Assembly (NCBI GenBank): GCA_948502395.1
Contig: CAOPES010000007.1
Span: 34,547 to 98,546, forward strand
From: an uncultured Clostridia bacterium
GTDB lineage: Bacteria > Bacillota > Clostridia > TANB77 > CAG-508
DNA length: 64,000 nucleotides
Reading direction: 5' to 3'
Made by a program: the position numbers and the translations under genes. The notes beneath the pieces were generated by a model, which was not told the DNA's origin, searched no databases, and was given only the letters and a program-made list of their open reading frames with translations. Positions 1 through 8,548 of the stretch are shown here, piece after piece (positions within the stretch are counted from its first letter, which is position 1; the number at the start of each line of letters is the position of its first letter).

Positions 1-575
1 GAGAAGAAATGAACGAAAGATTTGAGAAAGCAGACAATAAAATAGACAATGTTGATAAAAAAGTAGATAATGTTAATAAAAGAGTAGACGATATTGACAA
101 AAAAGTAGATACATTGAGAGAAGAAATGACTGGAAAAATCGAAAAGGTAGACCAAAAAGTAGATGCATTGAGAGAAGAAATGACTGGAAAAATCGAAAAG
201 GTAGATCAAAAAGTAGATACATTGAGAGAAGAAATGAACGAAAGATTTGAGAAAGCAGACAATAAAATAGACAATGTTGACAAAAAAGTAGATGCATTGA
301 GAGAAGAAATGACTGGAAAAATCGAAAAGGTAGACCAAAAAGTAGATACATTGAGAGAAGAAATGGATAAGAAATTTGACAAACACACAAAAGAAATAGC
401 AGAAGAAATAAGAAGTGTTGGTGAAATTATCTACAAAAAAATTGAGGATGAACATAAAATAATAGTGCAAGAGATAAGAAACGAATTCAACCCTGAAATA
501 GACAGAAACCAAAAGAAACACAAAATATATGAAACACAAATATTAGAAATCTACAAAAAACAACAGAACGTTTAG
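1..575 (+). CDS. Repetitive coiled-coil protein, 5' end outside window
   Basis: The reading frame is already open at the window edge: the codons before the ATG at 9 continue the repeat (REEMNERF), so that ATG is internal and the gene begins upstream. The visible part is almost entirely heptad-like repeats built from KVD, LREEM, TGKIEKVDQ and NERFEKADNKIDNVD blocks, followed by a charged helical tail ending at 575. No signal peptide, membrane segment or catalytic motif is visible. Such proteins occur as phage tail or structural coiled coils and as cytoskeleton-like proteins; I cannot choose a function. The repeats are close to identical in DNA, so the copy number may vary between strains. Confidence 0.75.
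   Translation, partial: EEMNERFEKADNKIDNVDKKVDNVNKRVDDIDKKVDTLREEMTGKIEKVDQKVDALREEMTGKIEKVDQKVDTLREEMNERFEKADNKIDNVDKKVDALREEMTGKIEKVDQKVDTLREEMDKKFDKHTKEIAEEIRSVGEIIYKKIEDEHKIIVQEIRNEFNPEIDRNQKKHKIYETQILEIYKKQQNV
105..370 (+). repeat. Direct repeats coding LREEMTGKIEKVDQKVD
   Basis: Three to four nearly identical units of 54 bases (18 residues), plus one longer variant containing NERFEKADNKIDNVDKK, lie in frame inside the coiled-coil gene. Near identity at DNA level points to recent duplication and slippage. Confidence 0.8.
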
Positions 576-622
576 AAAATTAGCTTAAAAAATAAAAAAT
601 GTTAGAAATAAAAAAATATAAA

Positions 623-652
623 GGTGCTTTTGAATTATGCATCAAAAGCACC
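623..652 (-). terminator. Rho-independent terminator of murC
   Basis: Perfect 11-bp stem GGTGCTTTTGA/TCAAAAGCACC with an 8-base loop. On the minus strand it is followed by a T-rich run, so it fits termination of murC; on the plus strand no T-run follows, although it also separates the convergent coiled-coil gene. Confidence 0.8.
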
Positions 653-667
653 GAATATACACAATAT

Positions 668-2050
668 TTAATCAACTAGCATAGGACCAATTTTAGTAAC
701 AGTACCAGCTCCAAGAGTTATAACAACATCATTTTCATTAATATGTTCTTTTACAAAACGAACACACTCATCAAAATCTGGAATATATTTTGCATTTTTT
801 CCAAGTAAATTTATTTTATCAACTAGATCACTAGAAGAAATTCCAAAAACATTATTTTCTCTAGCAGCATAAATATCCAAAACAATAACATTATCAAATA
901 AAAGCAAAGCATCTGCAAAATCATCTAACAAATTTTTAGTCCTACTATATGTATGTGGTTGAAAAACAACCCAAGATTGATTATATTTTTTATTCGCAAG
1001 GGAATTAGCAGTTGCCCTTATTTCAGTAGGGTGATGAGCATAATCATCATAAACACTAGCTATATTATTAATCTTCCCTTTATATTCAAATCTTCTATGT
1101 GCACCAGTAAACTTAGATAAAGCTATTTGTATATCATTCTTACTTATACCATATTCAGTAGAAAGGCTCAAACAAGCCAAAGCGTTAAGAACATTGTGCA
1201 TACCAGGTACTGATAAATGAATATTAGTGAAAAATTCATTTTTATAATATACATCAAACATAGCAAAGCCGTCATTATCAAAAGTAATGTTTTTTGCTAT
1301 AAAGTCCGCATTTTCGTTATGAATACCATATGTAACTATTTTTGCAGATGTAAAGTTTTTTAAATTCAAACAATTTTCATCATCAGCATTCAAAATTAAA
1401 AGACCATCATCTGGTAAAAGCTTAACATATTTTACAAAGGCATTTTTTATATTTTCAAAATTTTTAAAATAATCAAGATGATCATTATCAATATTTAAAA
1501 TTATTTCAGCTTTTGGACTAAATTTTAAGAAACTTTCAACATATTCACAAGCTTCAATAACAAAATGTTCGCTATTTCCAACCTTGTAATTTCCGTCAAT
1601 TTGTTTTAGATAAGCCCCAACTTGAATACTAGGGTCTTTTAAACCTTCTAAAAAACAAAGTGATACCATTGAAGTTGTTGTTGTTTTTCCATGTGTTCCA
1701 GAAATACATATTGAATCTTCATAGCAACGTGTTAAATCACCTAAAAAATCTGCTCTTTCAATTGTAGGAATATTTAATTCTTTTGCTTTTTGCATTTCAG
1801 GGTCATCTTGTTTTACAGCAGCAGAATAAACCACAACATCAGATGTTTCAACATCTTCTAAGTTGTGTCCAACTGTAACTTTAATTCCTAATTGTCTTAA
1901 TTTATCTAATGTTTCAGAATCAGCTCTATCTGAACCAGTAACGTGAAATCCCCAGTTTAGCAAAATTGCAGCAATTCCGCTCATACTAACTCCACCAATT
2001 CCTATCATATGAATATTTTTGTATTTTTTTATATTATCTATGTTTGGCAT
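668..2050 (-). CDS. murC: UDP-N-acetylmuramate--L-alanine ligase MurC
   Basis: Cytoplasmic Mur ligase that adds L-alanine to UDP-MurNAc, the first amino-acid step of peptidoglycan precursor synthesis. Seen: N-terminal nucleotide-binding motif GIGGVSMSGIA near residue 18, the ATP P-loop GTHGKTTTT near 117, Mur central-domain motifs (NIDNDHLDYF) and a C-terminal ligase domain with DDYAHHPTEI. About 460 residues, normal for MurC. The ATG at 2050 is preferred over an upstream GTG at 2059 because GAGGAG lies 9-10 bases before the ATG but almost touches the GTG. It stands alone on the minus strand, divergent from spoVG, with its own terminator. Confidence 0.95.
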   Translation of the reverse strand: MPNIDNIKKYKNIHMIGIGGVSMSGIAAILLNWGFHVTGSDRADSETLDKLRQLGIKVTVGHNLEDVETSDVVVYSAAVKQDDPEMQKAKELNIPTIERADFLGDLTRCYEDSICISGTHGKTTTTSMVSLCFLEGLKDPSIQVGAYLKQIDGNYKVGNSEHFVIEACEYVESFLKFSPKAEIILNIDNDHLDYFKNFENIKNAFVKYVKLLPDDGLLILNADDENCLNLKNFTSAKIVTYGIHNENADFIAKNITFDNDGFAMFDVYYKNEFFTNIHLSVPGMHNVLNALACLSLSTEYGISKNDIQIALSKFTGAHRRFEYKGKINNIASVYDDYAHHPTEIRATANSLANKKYNQSWVVFQPHTYSRTKNLLDDFADALLLFDNVIVLDIYAARENNVFGISSSDLVDKINLLGKNAKYIPDFDECVRFVKEHINENDVVITLGAGTVTKIGPMLVD

Positions 2051-2266
2051 TAAAAACACACTCCTCTTATATAACGTGTAAATTATATAATTTTATTAGA
2101 AAAAATTCAATAGTTTATTGAAAAATATAGTGTAATATATGCATAAAATAATATATAGGTTACAATTATCAAAAAATAGTAAAAAGAAATAAAAAAATTT
2201 AATACAAATAAAAATAATATCAAATTAACAGGTAGAAAAAGTTTTACAAAATTTTTGTAAAAAAAA

Positions 2267-2295
2267 GAAGGAAAAACATTTTTTATGAAGAATAT
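2267..2295 (+). promoter_or_regulatory. Putative SigH promoter of spoVG
   Basis: AGGAAAA at 2269-2275 and GAAT at 2290-2293 match the SigH pattern (RNAGGAWWW and RNNGAATWW) with 14 bases between AGGAAAA and GAAT, the spacing I remember for the Bacillus subtilis spoVG promoter. A SigA-like TATAAT at 2296-2301 lacks a good -35. A palindromic TTTTACAAAA/TTTTGTAAAA lies just upstream (about 2241-2261). Confidence 0.6.
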
Positions 2296-2366
2296 TATAA
2301 TTGTACATAAGATTAAACGGATATGTACAAAATATTATAAAACATAAGGAAGGAAGGTGCACTAAG

Positions 2367-2639
2367 ATGCAAATTACAGACGTACGTTTAAGAAAAGTAA
2401 ATTCAGAGAACAGAATGAAAGCTGTTGCTTCTGTAACATTCGATAACGAATTCGCAGTTCACGATATCAAAGTTATCGAAAGCCAAAACGGATTATTCAT
2501 AGCTATGCCTAGCAGAAAAACTCCAAACGGAGAATTCAAAGATATAGCTCATCCAATCAATGCTGAAACAAGAGAGAAAATTCAAAAAGCTATTTTAGAA
2601 GCTTATGAAGCTCCAGAAACAGAGGAATCAGCAGAATAA
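2367..2639 (+). CDS. spoVG: Septation/sporulation regulator SpoVG
   Basis: Small site-specific nucleic-acid-binding protein (RNA and DNA) affecting sporulation and cell-envelope genes in Firmicutes. The 90-residue product starts MQITDVRLRKV and carries the family core with VTFDNEFAVHDIKVI, FIAMPSRKTPNGEFKDIAHPIN and a C-terminal helix. The ATG at 2367 is chosen because AAGGAAGG lies just before it and homologues start here; 22 codons upstream are open but look non-coding. It is a single-gene unit between a SigH-like promoter and a strong terminator. Confidence 0.96.
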   Translation: MQITDVRLRKVNSENRMKAVASVTFDNEFAVHDIKVIESQNGLFIAMPSRKTPNGEFKDIAHPINAETREKIQKAILEAYEAPETEESAE

Positions 2640-2650
2640 TTGATAAATAG

Positions 2651-2677
2651 AAAAGCACTTTCGAGTGCTTTTTTTGG
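2651..2677 (+). terminator. Terminator of spoVG
   Basis: Perfect 9-bp stem AAAAGCACT/AGTGCTTTT closed by a TTCG loop (2660-2663) and followed by a T-run. Confidence 0.9.
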
Positions 2678-2690
2678 TATCTAATATGCG

Positions 2691-2721
2691 ATTGCCAAAA
2701 AGGTCCGTCCCCAATGGCAAT
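2691..2721 (+). repeat. ATTGCC-type hairpin element, single copy
   Basis: 31-bp element with ATTGCC/GGCAAT ends around the core GGTCCGTCCCC. It is the same unit as those at 27864, 39265, 54681 and 63088. It sits between the spoVG terminator and pth. Confidence 0.85.
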
Positions 2722-2823
2722 ATTTTCAACAAAATTGGTAAAAAAACTTGAAAAATAAGTAAAAACATAATAAAATAAATAATAGTGACAAATGATTATA
2801 ACAAAAAAGAATAGGAGAAAACA

Positions 2824-3381
2824 ATGTATTTAATAGTAGGACTTGGAAATCCAGAAGAAGATTATAGTAACACAAGACACAACATGGGTTTTAATACAAT
2901 TAATAAATTAGCCAAACAATATGAGATTGAGCTAAATAAAAAGAAGTTCAAGGGATTGTATGGAACTGGAATAATAGAGAATGAAAAAGTAATATTACTA
3001 AAACCACAAACATTTATGAATTTAAGTGGGGAAAGTATAATAGAAGCAATAAATTTTTACAAAATAGAAGAAGATAAAATTATAATTATATATGATGATA
3101 TAGACACAAAAGAAGGTGCAGTAAAAATAAGAAAAACAGGTGGCCCAGGGACTCATAATGGAATGAAGTCAGTAGTGGAACATATCAAAACAAGAAATTT
3201 TGCGAGAGTAAAAGTTGGAATAGGAATGCCAGAAAATAAGGATGATTTAATAAATTATGTAATAGGGGCAATTCCAGAAGAAGGGAAAGAAATTTTAGAG
3301 AGTGCAACAACGAATGCAAAAGATGCGGTTGTGGAAATTATAAAAAGTGGTGTGGACAACGCAATGAATAAATTTAATTAA
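2824..3381 (+). CDS. pth: Peptidyl-tRNA hydrolase
   Basis: Releases peptides from peptidyl-tRNA that drops off the ribosome. Motifs visible: GLGNP at residue 6, NTRHNMG around 19 with the catalytic His, KPQTFMNLSG near 61, YDDIDTKEG near 92 with the catalytic Asp, and GGPGTHNGMKS near 107. Length 185 matches the family. RBS AGGAG precedes the ATG. The stop overlaps by one base an ATG that opens the next frame, but the RNase G homology starts about 48 bases later. In many clostridia pth lies near spoVG, as here. Confidence 0.97.
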   Translation: MYLIVGLGNPEEDYSNTRHNMGFNTINKLAKQYEIELNKKKFKGLYGTGIIENEKVILLKPQTFMNLSGESIIEAINFYKIEEDKIIIIYDDIDTKEGAVKIRKTGGPGTHNGMKSVVEHIKTRNFARVKVGIGMPENKDDLINYVIGAIPEEGKEILESATTNAKDAVVEIIKSGVDNAMNKFN

Positions 3382-3428
3382 TGATGTTTTTGGTGACTGA
3401 GAAAAAACATCGGATAAGGATGGGAAAA

Positions 3429-4610
3429 ATGACAGAATTATTTATACAAAAAAATGGAATTAATAAACAGATAGCATTAATAGAAAATGAAAAGTTAGTA
3501 GAGTATTATGAAGAAGATGAAAATACCAATAGACGTGAAGGAAATATTTATATAGGTATAGTAAGAGATGTAATAAAAGGAATGCAATCAGCATTTGTAG
3601 ATATTGGGACAGAGAAGAATAGTTTTATACATTTAAAAGATATATTGCCTAAAATAGATGAAACAAAAGAGAAATATGATGATAACATAAAAGTTTCAGA
3701 TATAATTAAGCAAAATCAAAAGATTTTAGTGCAAGTAAAAAAAGACAGCAATGAGAAAAAAGGTGCAAGAGTATCAACACATATCAATTTGCCAAGCAAA
3801 TATTTGGTGTTTATGCCAAATACAGATATAATTACAGTTTCTCAAAAAATAGAAGATGAAGAAGAACAAAAGAGATTGGTGAAGTTGGTAAGAGACAATT
3901 TAAGTGCTGGAAATGGTGCAATAATAAGAACATCTGCAAAAGGGAAAGAGAAAGAAATTATCGATGATATAAAAAATATAGAAAACAAATGGAATGAAAT
4001 TATACAAACTAGTATAAATCCAAAGCTAAATAAGGCAAAATTGTTGTATAAAAGCGAAAATATCATAGAAAAGATATTATTAGATTTAAGTACAAAGGGA
4101 ATTGACAGAATAGTTGTAAATAATAAGCAAGAATATGAAGAAATTGCGAAGTTTATAAAAAATAACACAGAACATCAAAATGTAAAGATAGAAATAAATA
4201 ATCGAGATATTTTAGAAATATATGATTTAAACAAGCAAATAGAGAAATCTCAAAATAGAAAAGTATGGCTAAAATGTGGTGGATTTATTACAATAGACAA
4301 GACAGAAGCATTAACAGCAATTGATGTAAATACTGGTAAATTTACAGGGAAAGAAGATTTACAAGAGACAATTTTTAAAGTGAACAAAGAAGCTACAATT
4401 GAAATTGCAAAACAACTAAGATTAAGAGATTGTGGCGGAATAATAATAATAGATTACATTGATATGCAAAAAGAAGAAGACAAACAATCAATTGAAAAAT
4501 TACTAAAAGAAGAATTAAAAAAAGATAGAACAAAAACACAAGTTGAAGGTTTTACAAGGTTAGATTTAATGGAAATGACAAGAAAACATATATGTAGCCA
4601 TAAGGAGTAG
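3429..4610 (+). CDS. rng: Ribonuclease G/E family protein lacking the Zn-link
   Basis: Single-strand-specific endoribonuclease for rRNA maturation and mRNA decay. Seen from residue 1: MTELFIQ start, S1-like RNA-binding domain (NIYIGIVRDV, GMQSAFVDIG), then the RNase H-like/DNase I-like catalytic region with AIDVNTGKF and IIIIDYIDM carrying the metal-binding Asp residues. It ends at MEMTRKHICSHKE, 393 residues, so the CPxCxGxG zinc-link and small C-terminal domain of E. coli RNase G/E are absent. The frame is open back to 3381, but ATG 3429 (or 3420) fits homologues and has AAGGATGGG upstream. The longer form would contain an in-frame CGG, which is otherwise avoided in this window. Confidence 0.85.
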   Translation: MTELFIQKNGINKQIALIENEKLVEYYEEDENTNRREGNIYIGIVRDVIKGMQSAFVDIGTEKNSFIHLKDILPKIDETKEKYDDNIKVSDIIKQNQKILVQVKKDSNEKKGARVSTHINLPSKYLVFMPNTDIITVSQKIEDEEEQKRLVKLVRDNLSAGNGAIIRTSAKGKEKEIIDDIKNIENKWNEIIQTSINPKLNKAKLLYKSENIIEKILLDLSTKGIDRIVVNNKQEYEEIAKFIKNNTEHQNVKIEINNRDILEIYDLNKQIEKSQNRKVWLKCGGFITIDKTEALTAIDVNTGKFTGKEDLQETIFKVNKEATIEIAKQLRLRDCGGIIIIDYIDMQKEEDKQSIEKLLKEELKKDRTKTQVEGFTRLDLMEMTRKHICSHKE

Positions 4611-4613
4611 AAA

Positions 4614-5990
4614 ATGAACGTAGGATTTGTACATTTAGGATGTAGTAAGAATTTAATAGATACAGAAACAACAATAGGAAAATTCAAAAGCAATAATTAC
4701 ACAATTGTAAATGATGAAGAAAAAGCAGACATAATAGTTGTAAATACATGTGGATTTATAGATTCTGCCAAAGAAGAAGCAATTAATACAATCTTAGAAA
4801 TGGCAGAATATAAGGAAAAAAGATGCAAATACTTAATAGTAATGGGATGTTTAGTCCAAAGGTATTATGAAGATTTAATAAAACTATTGCCAGAAGTGGA
4901 CTTGTTCATCAAAATAGATGAATATGACAAGTTATGGGAGAAAATCGAAGATCTAATAAAAAAAGACATAGTAGAAAAATCAAAAACAAAAACATCAACT
5001 AAAATAAGCGAAATACCAGTAATGCCAATGTTTGAACAAAAAGAGTTTTTAGATAGGACAATAACAACAGGAAAAAACTTTGCATACTTAAAAATAGGTG
5101 AAGGATGTAGCAACAGATGTACATATTGTGCAATTCCATACATAAGAGGCCCATTTGTAAGCAGGCCAAAAGAAGACATTATACAAGAAGCTGAAAAATT
5201 GGCTGAAAAAGGAATAACAGAATTAATAATTATTGCGCAAGATACAACAAAATATGGAGTTGACTTATATGGAGAAAGCAAATTAGCCGAAATCTTAGAA
5301 AATCTATGTAAAATAGATGGAATAAAATGGATTAGATTTTTATATACATATCCTGAAGGAATAACAGACGAATTAATTGATGTTGTAGCTAAAAATGAAA
5401 AAATAGCAAAATACTTTGATATACCAATTCAACATATATCAGACAATATATTAAAGAAAATGAACAGAAAAACAAGCAAAAATAACATAACACAATTAAT
5501 TGAAAAAATAAGAAACAAAATACCAAATGTAACACTTAGAACAAGCTTAATAGTAGGCTTCCCAGGAGAAACAAATAGCGAATTTGAAGAATTACTACAA
5601 TTTGTAAAAACAGCAAAATTTGATAAATTAGGAGTATTCCAATACTCAAAAGAAGAAGGAACACCAGCAGCAAAATTACCAAATCAAATACATGGAAACA
5701 CAAAAAAATCAAGATATAACAAAATAATGGAAGCACAACAAAAAATATCAAGAGAACAATTAGAAAAGAAAATTGGAACACAATGTGAAGTGCTTATAGA
5801 AAACATATCATTTGACAATAAATATTTCATTGGTAGAACAATGCAAGATGTGCCAGATATAGACGAACTGGTATATATAAAAAATGACGAAACAGAAAAA
5901 GAAAATCAAATTTTAAATACGTATAAAAAATGCAAAATTACTGATGTGAGCAATTATGATCTAATGGGTGTTTTTGGGGACAGACCTTAA
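4614..5990 (+). CDS. rimO: Ribosomal protein S12 methylthiotransferase RimO
   Basis: Radical-SAM enzyme that methylthiolates an Asp of ribosomal protein S12. Domains: N-terminal UPF0004 with Cys ligands in HLGCSKN, VNTCGFI and MGCLVQ; radical SAM CxxxCxxC in GEGCSNRCTYCAIP near residue 165; C-terminal TRAM domain from about 385. Length 458. It follows rng by 3 bases with AAGGAG before the ATG. Odd: the last residues MGVFGDRP and the stop codon are encoded by the left arm of the repeat element beginning at 5966, so the original 3' end seems replaced or extended by the repeat. Confidence 0.95.
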   Translation: MNVGFVHLGCSKNLIDTETTIGKFKSNNYTIVNDEEKADIIVVNTCGFIDSAKEEAINTILEMAEYKEKRCKYLIVMGCLVQRYYEDLIKLLPEVDLFIKIDEYDKLWEKIEDLIKKDIVEKSKTKTSTKISEIPVMPMFEQKEFLDRTITTGKNFAYLKIGEGCSNRCTYCAIPYIRGPFVSRPKEDIIQEAEKLAEKGITELIIIAQDTTKYGVDLYGESKLAEILENLCKIDGIKWIRFLYTYPEGITDELIDVVAKNEKIAKYFDIPIQHISDNILKKMNRKTSKNNITQLIEKIRNKIPNVTLRTSLIVGFPGETNSEFEELLQFVKTAKFDKLGVFQYSKEEGTPAAKLPNQIHGNTKKSRYNKIMEAQQKISREQLEKKIGTQCEVLIENISFDNKYFIGRTMQDVPDIDELVYIKNDETEKENQILNTYKKCKITDVSNYDLMGVFGDRP

Positions 5991-6074
5991 AAACACCCAC
6001 TAGATATAACTGAAAAAAGTAAGGTTTAAAGCTAAAAATGAGGGTGTTTTTAAGGACTGTCCCCAAAAACACCC
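5966..6074 (+). repeat. Paired inverted hairpin element (GGGTG type), copy 1
   Basis: Two 33-bp arms (5966-5998 and 6042-6074) are reverse complements of each other with one mismatch, and each arm is itself a hairpin with GGGTGTTTTT/AAAAACACCC ends and a GGGGACAGACC-type core. A 43-bp unconserved AT-rich spacer separates them. The left arm overlaps the 3' end of rimO; the right arm ends 27 bases before the next start codon. Confidence 0.92.
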
Positions 6075-6100
6075 TGATTTAAAAAGGAGAAAGTAAAAAT

Positions 6101-7432
6101 ATGGAAGAAGTATTAGATAAAATGAGAGAACTAAAATTCAACAGAGAGAACGACTTTATAGAAAAAGGGCAAGATAATAAAAAGGTGGCAAACGTAAAAT
6201 ATCTTGGAGTTATAGAATATAATGGAGAGCCAAAACAAATTTACTTGTTGCTTGAACAAGAAGAGAAAGAAGACGGAACTACAATTGATATTGAAAGATA
6301 TTACACAGAAGACGGCGAATTTTTAGGTGGGAATAATAAATCTGACCAATATGATTTTATAATTTTAGCAAAAGAGCATCAAGATGATGAAAAATTGTTA
6401 AAGAGCTTACAAGATTTAGATAAAGATGGAGAACTAGATTTAAATAAGTTGGAAGATGAAAGGTTAGAAGAAATTGCATTAGCATTAGGTATAAGCAAGG
6501 AAGAAATTAAAAGAATGGCTGAGATTGATGCTGACAAACAAATTGATGAAAAAGAAGATAACAAAGAAGAAATAGATGAGAATATCAAACAAGACGATGA
6601 AAAGGAAGTATTAACTAAAAAAGAAATGGAAAAAGTTTCGGCTAAAACAGAAATAAATACAAATCAAAAAGTAACAGATTATGAGACAATGGCATCATTA
6701 TTAAATGTGCAAGATAAAGGATACAAGAAAATTGCAGTTATAAACTCAGATAGTTTTAAAGATTCAGGAAACTCTACAAGATTTTCAATAGTTGGTGTAA
6801 AGGAAGATGGTACTGCTGAAAGAATTGATACATTAGAGCAAGGGTATGGAGCAACACCTACAAAGTCAATTAATTCATTAAATAGAGATGGTACCGAAAT
6901 AGAGCAAGAACAAGTAAATTCAATATTTAAAATAAAAGGTGAAAAAGAAAAACAAATAGCAGTAAAAATAGGTGCAATGGGAACAATAGAAACAAGTTTG
7001 GTGAGAACACCAACACAAGACAATCAAGAAGCAATAAGTATTCCAATAGAGACATCTAACATAAGACATACAACAAGAGAAACAAGGGAACTTATGAACG
7101 AAAGAAGAAACCCAAGAGTAAAAGAAGAGATAGAAAGGATAAATGAACACGAAGAATTAGGCTGTAATCCTACAATTAAAGATATAGATGACAATAAATA
7201 TAATGATACACATACTCATATAGAAATAGATGAAGAATATTTGAATAAGTGTGCTGACAAGATATTAGAAAATGACGATATAGCAAATGTTTATAATAGA
7301 GACGATGTGCTAAAAAGGCTAAAAGAGAATTTGGATATGGAAAAAATGTTAGATACAGATAAATTGATAGGAAAAGTCGAAGATCAAATGGAAAAAGATG
7401 CAGAAAATGAACATGAAATGCCACGGACATAA
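6101..7432 (+). CDS. Hypothetical acidic protein in a repeat-bracketed cassette
   Basis: I do not recognise this 443-residue protein. It is charged, has no signal peptide or membrane helix and seems cytoplasmic. N-terminal part (1-100) looks like a small beta domain with IYLLLEQEEKEDGT; residues near 107-120 contain DLDKDGELDLNK, an EF-hand-like loop without the final Glu; 130-190 is an acidic linker; the C-terminal half mixes beta-rich and helical stretches. RBS AGGAG precedes the ATG. It is bracketed by two copies of the 107-109 bp repeat. The second-last sense codon is CGG (7424-7426); a +1 shift there would end the protein GHNR at 7439 instead of RT at 7432. Confidence 0.75.
   Translation: MEEVLDKMRELKFNRENDFIEKGQDNKKVANVKYLGVIEYNGEPKQIYLLLEQEEKEDGTTIDIERYYTEDGEFLGGNNKSDQYDFIILAKEHQDDEKLLKSLQDLDKDGELDLNKLEDERLEEIALALGISKEEIKRMAEIDADKQIDEKEDNKEEIDENIKQDDEKEVLTKKEMEKVSAKTEINTNQKVTDYETMASLLNVQDKGYKKIAVINSDSFKDSGNSTRFSIVGVKEDGTAERIDTLEQGYGATPTKSINSLNRDGTEIEQEQVNSIFKIKGEKEKQIAVKIGAMGTIETSLVRTPTQDNQEAISIPIETSNIRHTTRETRELMNERRNPRVKEEIERINEHEELGCNPTIKDIDDNKYNDTHTHIEIDEEYLNKCADKILENDDIANVYNRDDVLKRLKENLDMEKMLDTDKLIGKVEDQMEKDAENEHEMPRT
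7424..7426 (+). other. Fourth in-frame CGG, near the end of the hypothetical gene
   Basis: Context CCA CGG ACA TAA, like the thioesterase site in that the zero-frame stop follows one codon later. A +1 shift would add GHNR and stop at 7439. No homology decides which ending is right. Confidence 0.5.
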
Positions 7433-7452
7433 TAGATAAAAAATTGTTTTTT

Positions 7453-7559
7453 GGGTGTTTTTGGGGACAGACCTTAAAAACACCCTTGTTTTTTGCTTTT
7501 TTATCTTATATTTTACATACATCAGTGGGTGTTTTTAAGGTCTGTCCCCAAAAACACCC
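7453..7559 (+). repeat. Paired inverted hairpin element (GGGTG type), copy 2
   Basis: Arms 7453-7485 and 7527-7559 are perfect 33-bp reverse complements, each a hairpin, separated by a 41-bp spacer with no similarity to the spacer of copy 1. It lies between convergent genes and may also act as a terminator in both directions. Confidence 0.93.
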
Positions 7560-7572
7560 TATCCTAAAAAAT

Positions 7573-8436
7573 TTAGAGTTTTGGTTCAACGTGTACAACA
7601 GTTTTGTAAACTTTATCTAAGCCAGATACAGAAGTTTCTAAATTATCTGCAAGTGTATGGCTATCAAAAGTAGACATATTACCATCAACACAAATTGTTA
7701 TAAAAACTAGAAATTTATCGCCAACAGGTGTAGAGACGATGCTTTCTATTTCTTGTATATCATTAAATTTATTTGCAATATCCATAATTAAATCCTTAGT
7801 TTTGCTATCAACGCTAATATCCATCAAAACATTATAGCTTTCAATGAAAATAGCAACGCCAGTGTAGCAAATCCAAATTGAAATTCCAATACCAACAACG
7901 CTATCGAACCAGTAAATATTAGCAAGTGTAAGTAAAACAGAAATTAATGTAAAAGTAGTTACAATGCAGTCATTTCTATGGTCTTTCATATTAGCTTCTA
8001 ATAAAATACTGTTATGTTTTTTATAAGCGTGCCTAGTGTAAGCAAAAAGGCAGAGTTTTGTTACTATTGTCATTATACAAACTACAACTAAAAACCAAGA
8101 GAATTGAAGTTTACTTCCATATATTAATGTTATTACAGAATCATATAATAGTTTAGCAGATACCAAAATCATTGATATGCTAATAAACATCGAGAAGATG
8201 TATTCGGCTTTTCCGTGTCCAAAGTTGTGGTCCTCATCTTTTGGGGCACTTGCGATTTTATTGCCTATGAAGGTCATGAGTGAGGCAAAGATGTCTCCTG
8301 CACTGTTGACACTGTCTGCTATCATTGCTTGACTGTTGCTTAAAAATCCAACAGTTGCTTTTATGATTAGTAAAAATATATTTCCTAGAATACCGTAAAA
8401 ACCAGCTTTTTTTGTGGTTGCGAATTTTTCTTCCAT
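7573..8436 (-). CDS. Cation diffusion facilitator (CDF) family metal exporter
   Basis: Inner-membrane proton-coupled exporter of divalent metals (Zn, Fe, Mn or Co). Seen: membrane segments in the first 200 residues, the metal-site signature of helix 2 DSVNSAGD around residue 41, the loop DHNFGHGKAEY, the helix-5 site MKDHRND, and a cytoplasmic ferredoxin-like C-terminal domain ending with HVEP. Length 287 matches FieF/MamB-like members. RBS AAAGGA. It is a lone gene divergent from the AbiE pair. The metal cannot be told from sequence. Confidence 0.9.
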   Translation of the reverse strand: MEEKFATTKKAGFYGILGNIFLLIIKATVGFLSNSQAMIADSVNSAGDIFASLMTFIGNKIASAPKDEDHNFGHGKAEYIFSMFISISMILVSAKLLYDSVITLIYGSKLQFSWFLVVVCIMTIVTKLCLFAYTRHAYKKHNSILLEANMKDHRNDCIVTTFTLISVLLTLANIYWFDSVVGIGISIWICYTGVAIFIESYNVLMDISVDSKTKDLIMDIANKFNDIQEIESIVSTPVGDKFLVFITICVDGNMSTFDSHTLADNLETSVSGLDKVYKTVVHVEPKL

Positions 8437-8548
8437 TTTAAGTTCAATCCTTTCGTTTGATATATGGGTATTATAACATAAGTTTTAGCTTTAATAAATA
8501 AAAATTTTTTTAATAAAGTACATTTATCTACAAATTTTGAAAATAATA

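Noticed and set aside
105..370. Possible CRISPR-like array
   Set aside because: The repeats are contiguous in-frame coding units without unique spacers.
2240..2262. TTTTACAAAA palindrome as an AbiEi-type operator
   Set aside because: Shares only TTTACAAA with the abiE operator and lies in very AT-rich DNA; chance is likely.
3381..3428. Upstream start of the RNase G gene overlapping pth
   Set aside because: Homology begins at 3429 and the extension would contain an in-frame CGG.
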